A stretch of 64,000 nucleotides of DNA, taken from contig NZ_VFMY01000001.1 in NCBI RefSeq assembly GCF_006715305.1, positions 930,001 through 994,000 of the forward strand. The letters are read 5' to 3'. The first letter of the stretch is position 1, and each line of letters begins with the position of its first letter. The notes below the pieces were generated by a model. It ran no database searches. It had not been told where the DNA came from and saw only the letters and a list, made by a program, of their open reading frames with translations. The translations under genes were made by a program, and so were the position numbers. Positions 1 to 6,603 of the stretch are shown piece by piece. The stretch comes from Arthrobacter sp. SLBN-100 (GTDB lineage: Bacteria; Actinomycetota; Actinomycetes; Actinomycetales; Micrococcaceae).

Positions 1-128
1 GCTTTGGGCGGCCGTGGGTCTTGGCCGAGGAGCGCGATAGCACCTTGAACGCGTTCTTTGTCCTCGGGATGAATTTTCTTAAGTGCGCGGATGGCCGCAG
101 GTCTTAGCTCAATCCGGTAGGGACTCAT
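1..128 (-). CDS. RelE-family toxin, C-terminus cut by window edge
   Basis: Only the first 42 residues are inside the window. They begin MSPYRIELRPAAIRALKKI, the usual N-terminal strand and basic helix of RelE/ParE-type toxins. Toxins of this family with Phd/YefM partners are usually ribosome-dependent mRNA nucleases. The ATG overlaps the stop of the upstream antitoxin by four bases (ATGA, 125-128), so the two are probably translationally coupled. The catalytic C-terminal residues lie outside the window, so activity cannot be judged. Confidence 0.8.
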   Translation of the reverse strand, partial: MSPYRIELRPAAIRALKKIHPEDKERVQGAIALLGQDPRPPK

Positions 129-373
129 GCCCAGCCCAGATCCGCCTTCACTTGTACCCAGGGAATGTTCTCGCCTTCTTCCGCCATTGCTGCATCGAAT
201 GCCGCAATGTCCTCGACTTCTTCCAAAGCATCAAGCATCTGCTCATATCGCTCTGGCGATACTAGAACTGCTGCCCGATGTCCGCGACGCTCAATGAATA
301 CCGGCTCCGACTCGGCCTTTTCGATGAGCTCTGGCAAGTGTGATCGCGCGTCAGTGATATTGATGGTCGACAT
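125..373 (-). CDS. Phd/YefM-family antitoxin
   Basis: 82 residues from the ATG at 373. The N-terminal half (STINITDARSHLPELIEKA) matches the DNA-binding fold of Phd/YefM antitoxins, followed by the family turn 'RRGHRAAVLVSPERYE'. The acidic C-terminal tail (LEEVEDIAAFDAAMAEEGE) is the part expected to wrap and neutralise the toxin. A longer frame reaches 487, but its extra N-terminus is not family-like and would place the two operator-like TGTACA palindromes inside the gene, so the shorter start is preferred. The gene precedes the RelE-type toxin with a 4-base overlap. Autorepression by the antitoxin-toxin complex is likely. Confidence 0.85.
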   Translation of the reverse strand: MSTINITDARSHLPELIEKAESEPVFIERRGHRAAVLVSPERYEQMLDALEEVEDIAAFDAAMAEEGENIPWVQVKADLGWA

Positions 374-380
374 GAAACAA

Positions 381-409
381 ATGTACATCCGCTGGCACCA
401 GATGTACAT
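381..409 (-). promoter_or_regulatory. Paired TGTACA palindromes, candidate antitoxin operator
   Basis: Two identical 8-bp palindromes ATGTACAT lie at 381-388 and 402-409, centred 21 bp apart (two helical turns), just upstream of the antitoxin ATG at 373. TGTACA is the core recognised by YefM in the E. coli yefM-yoeB system, so the pair is a good candidate for the autoregulatory operator. Binding itself is an inference. Confidence 0.6.
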
Positions 410-671
410 CTGCTCCACCACCATCATGCGAAACGAGCGAGTGTGAGACCTAGGGTTACTTGGCGGAAAGCGCCAGACGTGAACCACGGTGCTTCCGCGG
501 TTTTGTTCAGCTGCTTACCGGTGTCGGCCGACTAACCTAGTTGGCGAAATCAAGAGGTGATGTGGGGTCACAACCTGGCAGCTCGGAGGTACAGGACTCC
601 GTGCCGCCGCTGTCATGGAGCCTCCTGCGACTGCGAGATCCGAACCGAGTCAATCGGCTCGAACTCCCGCG
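410..671. other. Intergenic, nothing recognised
   Basis: Between the toxin-antitoxin operator and the 3' end of the DUF262-DUF1524 gene. Short open frames exist on both strands, but none has family-like composition or a convincing ribosome site. No repeat or RNA gene was recognised. Confidence 0.4.
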
Positions 672-2636
672 TCAAGGACCCGCAAAGTGGATGTCAACAT
701 CGTAGCCAGCCTCTCGTAGATCCTCGCGGAGCACGTTCACCATTGCCCGGTCGTGACGGCGAATTGCCGTCTTGTCCCATGTGGTTCCGCTCTTGACCAT
801 GTCCGACATGAGTTGAAGTTTGGTGCTCTGCTTGACGATCTCTGTCTTGTTCGCCTTGTACGGGGGCAAGTTGTTGCTGAATTTGGAGTTCGTGCTGACA
901 CTCACTAGCGCGAGGTTTCCGAACATGTGGAGCTCCTTATCATCAGGCGTCACCAGGTCCCAGCCGTTATCGTCTCGATTTGCGTACTGAGGGAAGAAGT
1001 GCTCCACGGAGTTCCGGTACACGAAAGTGAAGTTGGGGTCGGCCGGGGAGGCGGGACCGGCACCCTCCGTTGCCAAGAGGTAGTCAAGGTAGGTGAACAC
1101 GATTCGCTCAATATTGAACCCGGCTGGCTGGGACCCGACAAAGAATGCTTGCTGCACCTTCTGGCGCGCGTGTGTCCTTAAGACGGCGAGGATCGATTGA
1201 GCAGCGTCCTGCTGCGTCAGGCCGATGATCGGTTCGCGTAGGATTCTCGTGATCCACTGCATTGTCCGCGGGGAGGTGTAGGTGACTCGGAACATTGATT
1301 GGAGCAGCAGCACGTCGCGTGTCGCATCGTCAACGGGGGTGTCTTCCCTCTCCGCTCTGTCGGGCGAGAAGGCGTTCGGAAAGCGCGCATTGACCGTAGT
1401 GCGTTTGCCTCGTTGAGAGGCTGACTCTCCCCGGGTCAGGCGTTTAAGAGACCAGGCGCCGTCGTCAGCGTTGGTTGCCGTGAACTCACGCTTGAGAACG
1501 TAATTGTCGAGCACGAACTTGCATCGCAGGAGAACCTCGATGAACCCCTTGACCCGGTCCGACCGCTGAGTCTCGGAGAGAGGTTTGAAATCGCTTTCGA
1601 AAAGCTTGATCAACTTGCCGTCGTCGAGGTGGCCATCGACGTCGTCCTCGCCGTCCGTCTCCCTCAGAACTTTTAGCGCGTGAAGGAGCAGAGTTGGGAA
1701 CTTGATGGGCGACTCGAACCGGCGACTTTCGGAGTCTTCCTCGGTTGGCTCCGCAGGGGTTCTGGCGTAGAGCCGGAGCGCTTCGCCCATGCTCACGCCC
1801 GCACTCCGGCTCACGCCGCTCCGGGCGTGAACCTGCGGACTTTTGAGGACCAGGTCATCGAATGTCGAAACCGTAAGGCGGTCCCATCTCGGGCTAAATA
1901 TTTCGTCTCGCAAGTCGGTGTTGTTTGGAGTCAGCGCCATTTGGATGTACGAGTTCATCTCAGCGCAGGCGTCCCAGACCCACGCGAGGCAAGCCCTATC
2001 GTCCTCGACCTCCCCCGCCTCGTTGCGCAGGTAACTCATTAGTCGCGCCTTGATAATGTCGACCTGCTCCAGCTGCTGGCCACGGGTGTTCATGATCTCG
2101 AAGTACTTATTCAAGTCGGTCTGTACAGGGAGAATCGCTCGCACGAGCTGCACGTTATCCTCTAGGAATCTCTGAAAAGTGTCTCGTTCTTCGGGGGTCC
2201 TGAACTTCGCCATGCGCGACTTGATCACCTGAAATCCCAGCTGGATGCCGGCACCTTCGTCATCGTCCGAAGTCATGAGGCGCGTCAGCGCTTGGGTCGC
2301 GTTCCTCCGAGATTGATACGTGAGTTGCGCCTTCGGTGCGACTCCGAGGTGCGTCAATAGCATCAACAGGGTTGTCAGTCGTTGCTGACCATCAACGACC
2401 TCGAAGGTCACGCCATCCCTCCTGAGGCCGGGAGGCTTCCGGGCCACTATCAAATTACCTAAGAAGTAATCGTCAGCTTCCGCCTGTGCTGCCGCCCACA
2501 CGTCATCAATGAGTTGCTCGATCTGCTCAACGCCCCAGGCGTAGCTGCGCTGATAAATTGGAATTTCGTAGTGCGTTTTCACCTCATCAAAGAGCTCGCC
2601 GACCGTAAACAAATTCGCTGCTAATTTTTCGATCAT
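672..2636 (-). CDS. DUF262-DUF1524 protein, GmrSD-like putative type IV restriction nuclease
   Basis: 654 residues. The N-terminal DUF262 domain is shown by IPIYQRSYAW (about 25-34) and VDGQQRLTTL (about 81-90), the ParB/Srx-like nucleotide-binding motifs of GmrS. The C-terminus (about 540-650) carries the DUF1524 His-Me finger signature: SVEHFFPQ, then an FGNL segment and NSKFSN. Known relatives (GmrSD, SspE, BrxU) cleave modified phage DNA or nick DNA during defence. The ATG at 2636 shares its A with the TGA of the upstream DUF262 gene, so the pair is coupled. The invariant His and Asn positions look intact, so catalysis is plausible. The substrate is unknown. Confidence 0.85.
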   Translation of the reverse strand: MIEKLAANLFTVGELFDEVKTHYEIPIYQRSYAWGVEQIEQLIDDVWAAAQAEADDYFLGNLIVARKPPGLRRDGVTFEVVDGQQRLTTLLMLLTHLGVAPKAQLTYQSRRNATQALTRLMTSDDDEGAGIQLGFQVIKSRMAKFRTPEERDTFQRFLEDNVQLVRAILPVQTDLNKYFEIMNTRGQQLEQVDIIKARLMSYLRNEAGEVEDDRACLAWVWDACAEMNSYIQMALTPNNTDLRDEIFSPRWDRLTVSTFDDLVLKSPQVHARSGVSRSAGVSMGEALRLYARTPAEPTEEDSESRRFESPIKFPTLLLHALKVLRETDGEDDVDGHLDDGKLIKLFESDFKPLSETQRSDRVKGFIEVLLRCKFVLDNYVLKREFTATNADDGAWSLKRLTRGESASQRGKRTTVNARFPNAFSPDRAEREDTPVDDATRDVLLLQSMFRVTYTSPRTMQWITRILREPIIGLTQQDAAQSILAVLRTHARQKVQQAFFVGSQPAGFNIERIVFTYLDYLLATEGAGPASPADPNFTFVYRNSVEHFFPQYANRDDNGWDLVTPDDKELHMFGNLALVSVSTNSKFSNNLPPYKANKTEIVKQSTKLQLMSDMVKSGTTWDKTAIRRHDRAMVNVLREDLREAGYDVDIHFAGP

Positions 2637-4027
2637 CAACCGGCCAACCTATCCAAGAGGCGCATCAAATCCTGCTCATGCTTTGGGATGTCGTCTCGTC
2701 CTTTGACCTCGAGGCGTAACCGCCGAAGTTCGGTTGAGGTCTCAGCACTCCGAAGAAGAACGAAAGCCGATGCATTGTGGTCTAAAGAACTGGCGTGGTT
2801 GTTCACGGTGACTAGCTGAAGCCGCTGGTAGCTCGTCCGGAGGGTATAGGCCCACGTGAACAACCGGCTCTTTGCCTCGCGAATGTCGACGTCGCCGAAT
2901 TTGTTTGTGTAGTAGAGCAGTGCTGCCAGATAAAGCTCGGAAACGTATCGATACCTTGCTCGCGATGGGAGCTCGCGAAAGTCGTCGTCCGTGGAGGCGA
3001 AGTGGCCCCAAGACTTTTCCTTGCCCTCGTTCCCGTCCTGTTCATCGAAGCCCTCTTCGCGGAGTCTTCGTAATTCTGCCAACATGAACGCAACCATCTC
3101 GAAGAAGGACCGTCCTGCGACCACGGGTGCGTCGATTTGGAAGCGCGTTCGGTTGGTCATCCGGTTCGCTTCATCGGAGCGCTCAACCCAGGCCGCGAGC
3201 ATAGGCACGGCGGTTTGAGCAGCGAGGTGGTAGCGCGCGGCGGGCGTGCTTGCCGATTTGGGTGTCAAGCCCTTGAAGGAGTCGATGTATCGCGTTGAGA
3301 AAGTTGGTGCGGAAAGTCCACGCGTCCACCGCTTGATACGCCAAAGGTACGTTGAGAAGAGCCGGTCGAGCTCTGCATCGGGGACATTCTGCCAACCTTC
3401 GACGAGGGCTTCTCGCATAGCGTCAGACTCGTCGCTCATCTCGCGCAGATGGTATGCCTTCAGCAAATCGTGTGGCAGCAGGGGTTTGCCCCGATAGTTC
3501 TGCGAGTCGAAGACCCGGAAAGCTTCGTCGGTGTCGTCCGTCTCCACACGGATGATCTCGCAGTTGTTGCGGACGAAGTCAGCGAATGCATGAATCGGCT
3601 CCTCCATGTGTCTAACCCGACGGGCCAGCTCCGTACGGACCCGAACTACGGGCGCGGCCTGGTCCTCGTGCTCTATCGGCAGGACTTCGGTGGGGAACTC
3701 GCTCGCTTCGTCGAGTAGATCTAACAGCATGGTGAGCGTCAAGAGACGCTGCTGGCCGTCGACGACATGGGTTTGGACATCCTCGTTGTCCCGGTGGAGG
3801 ATGACGGCGCCGAGCACATACGAAGGCTCTGGAGCCTGCTCCGCATCTGGTGAGGCGTTCGGCGCAACGTTCTCTGGCCTAAATGCATTTCGGATGTCGT
3901 CGAAAAGTTGGAGCGCAGTGGCAGGCTCCCAGCTGTAGGGCCTTTGATAGGACGGGATCGTCAGTCCTTCATCTAACAGCTCACCAACGGTGACAACTCT
4001 GACGCCCTTCTCGCGATCAATAGCCAC
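2636..4027 (-). CDS. DUF262 protein without nuclease domain, partner of downstream DUF262-DUF1524 gene
   Basis: 463 residues from a GTG at 4027, which follows an AGAGGGG ribosome site at 6-base spacing; a TTG at 4054 is a weaker alternative. DUF262 motifs are clear: IPSYQRPYSW (about 24-33) and VVDGQQRLLTL (about 88-98). The C-terminal half is helical and charged, with no HNH or DUF1524 signature. It may act as a second NTP-sensing or recognition subunit for the nuclease encoded immediately downstream. Its stop overlaps the next start (TGATG), which supports equimolar expression of a two-protein system. The function is inferred from the domain and the coupling. Confidence 0.8.
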   Translation of the reverse strand: MAIDREKGVRVVTVGELLDEGLTIPSYQRPYSWEPATALQLFDDIRNAFRPENVAPNASPDAEQAPEPSYVLGAVILHRDNEDVQTHVVDGQQRLLTLTMLLDLLDEASEFPTEVLPIEHEDQAAPVVRVRTELARRVRHMEEPIHAFADFVRNNCEIIRVETDDTDEAFRVFDSQNYRGKPLLPHDLLKAYHLREMSDESDAMREALVEGWQNVPDAELDRLFSTYLWRIKRWTRGLSAPTFSTRYIDSFKGLTPKSASTPAARYHLAAQTAVPMLAAWVERSDEANRMTNRTRFQIDAPVVAGRSFFEMVAFMLAELRRLREEGFDEQDGNEGKEKSWGHFASTDDDFRELPSRARYRYVSELYLAALLYYTNKFGDVDIREAKSRLFTWAYTLRTSYQRLQLVTVNNHASSLDHNASAFVLLRSAETSTELRRLRLEVKGRDDIPKHEQDLMRLLDRLAG

Positions 4028-4472
4028 ACGACACCCCTCTCGCAAATTGGGCAACCTACCAGCAGCCCGTCATTGAGACTCTAAGTGACTAGCTGCCCTA
4101 CACAGTGCTTCGCGTGACGATCTACAGAGTGTGTCCTATGGGAAGACAACGAATACGTTGGCACTCTTGGAACAATAGGATCTGGAGCAGACCACCCCTT
4201 GGATCTCAGCCCAGGGCCGGCTCCCCCGTGGCCGCGCGGAGAACAGGGATGAACGTTGCCTGGCCCCCTGGCTCTCGGAGCGTCGGCGTGAAGCAGCTGA
4301 AGGGGCCCGTGACCCGGCCTACCGGAACGGACGCGCGCGTTCCGGAATGGGACGGAAACTAAAGGACAGCTGCGGACAACGCGCGATGGCAGGCCCGCAT
4401 GGCCGTTCGTCGGCTTCCGGCGGGTGACACAGTCGAATCTGCCTGTTCGACTGTGCCAGGTATGGGTCGGGT
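4028..4472. other. Intergenic region with one 8-bp inverted repeat
   Basis: This stretch lies upstream of the DUF262 pair and downstream of the small unknown gene, so it should hold the promoter of the DUF262 operon. No strong -10/-35 pair was picked by eye. A long minus-strand frame covers much of it, but its proline/arginine/histidine-rich translation looks like noise. Confidence 0.4.
4322..4345. repeat. Perfect 8-bp inverted repeat
   Basis: CCGGAACG at 4322-4329 pairs with CGTTCCGG at 4338-4345 across an 8-nt spacer. There is no T-tract on either side, so it is a poor terminator and could be an operator for the DUF262 genes downstream on the minus strand. Its role is unknown. Confidence 0.4.
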
Positions 4473-4901
4473 CTAGCACGGCCGATAGGTCTTGCCGCCT
4501 GGTGCGTAGCAGCGCGGGCCTGTATATGCGTCACTTCCGGACGGGCCGGATCCGGAGTTATAGTCCCTCATTGCGGCTTCGTATGCTCGCCGATCCGCCT
4601 CCCGCTGGGGCGCAGCTGCATCCCACGCGGCCTCCCGGGCAGCGGCTTCGGCCTCGTTTTTGACCTGATACCCGTATGCCTTCTGAAGGTCGTCACTTCG
4701 CATATCTAGACGTCTAGAAATGTAGGAAATATTTGATGTAAGCAAATCAGAAGTCTGACGCGACTTTAGGACCAGGCTTGCCCCTGAATGGGGTTGGGTG
4801 CTCACCAGATTGGCAAGGGCGACAGCTGACTCCTTAACGGCCGCAAGCCCTGTAATGACGGCTAATTGCTTGGCCGAGGTGGATCGATCGCTGTCGGCCA
4901 T
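4473..4901 (-). CDS. Hypothetical protein with C-terminal Gly/Cys motif
   Basis: 142 residues, not recognised. The first 60 residues are helical and Ala/Ser/Leu-rich; 70-110 form an Ala/Glu/Arg/Asp-rich probable coiled coil; the end is a Gly/Ser linker followed by GPRCYAPGGKTYRPC with two cysteines. No signal peptide is evident. The ATG at 4901 has only a weak ribosome site, and the same frame reads open and protein-like for about 20 codons upstream but without a start codon, so the true N-terminus is uncertain. It lies 65 bp after the lipoprotein stop on the same strand and is probably co-transcribed with it. Confidence 0.55.
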   Translation of the reverse strand: MADSDRSTSAKQLAVITGLAAVKESAVALANLVSTQPHSGASLVLKSRQTSDLLTSNISYISRRLDMRSDDLQKAYGYQVKNEAEAAAREAAWDAAAPQREADRRAYEAAMRDYNSGSGPSGSDAYTGPRCYAPGGKTYRPC

Positions 4902-4966
4902 TGCGACCGATGCCCGCTCCGAAAGAAGTGCGACCTGGCCCGCGAGAGTGAACTCGTCGCAGACGG

Positions 4967-6055
4967 CTACCTCCAGGCCAGCAGTACGTTCTTTTCGACT
5001 AGAGGCCCCAGCTCGGATGAGATTCCCACTTTCTTGGGACTACCGCCGCTGGCTGGAACAATAAAGAGGTCGACAGTTCCGCCGGAGTTACTGGACAGGA
5101 ATGCCACGTTGCCGCCGTCGGGGCTTACTACGGGCGACGATACCTTGCGATTCGTCTCAGGTATCAGCGGGGTGCCAGGCCCCCCACTGTTATCTAATTC
5201 CAGGGGCTTAGCCTCGGAGCGGTAAATCATCGTTCTGCTGATACCGACCGAAACATACTCCGTATTGTTTATCCAATCCTGCACACTTGAGCTTCCAAGA
5301 CCAGGACTGCCGTTTTCAAGGAACGTTTTGCACCCAGCGCAGACGCCGACGGCCATGCCATCGGTGTTTACGAAATAGTTGACGCCGGCCAGCTTCTTGT
5401 ATTCCGTTACCGTCGTTGGATCTTTGATGGTGGTTTTCATGATTGTTGGCGGCGCTTTGGTGCTCATGCCCTCCGGCACGCGGGCGGCGAAGTAGAACGA
5501 CCCGTCCGCGCCGAACATTGGGGTGTCGTGGGTAACAGTTGACGAAAAATCTGCGCCGCTGTCTGTCACGCTGGCCGATACATCTGTGAACGTTCCTTGG
5601 GTATCCACCCAGCCTACGTGAGTGGTTTTGTCTGCCGCTTTACGAACAGCGACAGCCAGTTGGAAGTCAGGCGAAAAAAGAGCACGCCGGATAACGGCGC
5701 CTCCGGAATTCATCTTCACGATTTCCTCAATTCGCCCACTCGCTTTAGAGAAATCTGCGACTACACGAGTGATGCCGGTGTCTGGGTCGATTTGCGAGAT
5801 GGTCGTTCCGATGAAGTCACCGGTTGGACCGAAGCTCTCCGATGTCTGGCCCGTAAGGACGATGATGCCGCGAGGAGTTGTCTTTGACGGCGAGGGTGCT
5901 TCAGATGGATTCCGCGGCGGGGTGCTCGCTACGGGGGCGACGGATGAAGATGATGGGGTCGCTGCTTGAGGTGTCGGGGATCCACACCCACCGAGGGTCA
6001 GTCCTGAGACGGTAGCGAGTCCAATAATGCCTAGAGAGAAGTGCAATCTTTTCAC
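4967..6055 (-). CDS. Secreted lipoprotein with beta-propeller-like (PD40) repeats
   Basis: 362 residues from a GTG at 6055, which has a GGGGGA ribosome site six bases upstream. The signal peptide has KR at 2-3, a hydrophobic core and the lipobox LGGC with Cys24 as the lipidated residue, followed by a Ser/Pro/Thr linker to about residue 60. The rest resembles TolB/WD40-like propellers: repeated 'SPDFQLAVAV', 'FGADGSFYFAARV' and 'VSPDGGNVAFLSSNSGG' blades. A CxxC (AGCK region) sits mid-protein. It is probably anchored on the outer face of the membrane. The specific function is unknown. It lies upstream of the small Cys-motif gene, probably in one transcript. Confidence 0.7.
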   Translation of the reverse strand: MKRLHFSLGIIGLATVSGLTLGGCGSPTPQAATPSSSSVAPVASTPPRNPSEAPSPSKTTPRGIIVLTGQTSESFGPTGDFIGTTISQIDPDTGITRVVADFSKASGRIEEIVKMNSGGAVIRRALFSPDFQLAVAVRKAADKTTHVGWVDTQGTFTDVSASVTDSGADFSSTVTHDTPMFGADGSFYFAARVPEGMSTKAPPTIMKTTIKDPTTVTEYKKLAGVNYFVNTDGMAVGVCAGCKTFLENGSPGLGSSSVQDWINNTEYVSVGISRTMIYRSEAKPLELDNSGGPGTPLIPETNRKVSSPVVSPDGGNVAFLSSNSGGTVDLFIVPASGGSPKKVGISSELGPLVEKNVLLAWR

Positions 6056-6603
6056 GGTATTCCCCCATTTTCCTGTGCAATGATGGCCGAAGATTATCAT
6101 CGCGGCCAACCCTACGACCTCTTATGCAGCAATGTTTCGCACTAAATCCCATTCCTCGGCACAGTTGATCCGCTAGAAACGGAAGACGAACAATCAGGGT
6201 CTGGCGACTATCTGATCAGGACACGATGGCGGACGTCTTGGAGTAGACCAAGATCCGGCGCTCCCATTTCGGCACCTTGGCGGTGAGTTTCTCGGAGCTC
6301 AGGTGCCAGTGGTGGAAAACGACGACGTCCAAGGTTGAAGTAGGGCAGATAGAGCCGTAGGCGCAAAAAAGCAACATGAAGACGATGTGTGGCATAGCGA
6401 GTGACCGACGCAACGTCCAGAGCCACAGTAGGATAGGGCGGCTGGGTTGCCCGAAACTTGAGAGGCACGGTCGGCCTTCAGAGTCATTCCCCGGCGGTCA
6501 GGCCGGTAGAGGCCACGAGCCGCGTGTCAGTACACAGCCGGAAGCGGCAAGCATCCGAAAGCTCCGCTTCCGACTGTGCCCTACCATCCAATGCCCCCAA
6601 CCA
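6056..6603. other. Intergenic, no gene supported
   Basis: About 550 bp between the lipoprotein start and the end of the PIN gene. It should contain the lipoprotein promoter. Overlapping short frames on both strands (around 6210-6470 and 6376-6840) lack ribosome sites and do not resemble known proteins. One minus-strand stretch near 6216-6330 reads protein-like and could be a decayed gene fragment, but it cannot be assigned. Confidence 0.35.

Noticed and set aside
557..796. Short plus-strand frame at the end of the DUF262-DUF1524 gene
   Set aside because: Runs antisense into a well-supported gene and has no protein-like features.
4081..4479. 132-codon minus-strand frame
   Set aside because: Pro/Arg/His-rich translation with no ribosome site or family resemblance; looks like a high-GC random frame.
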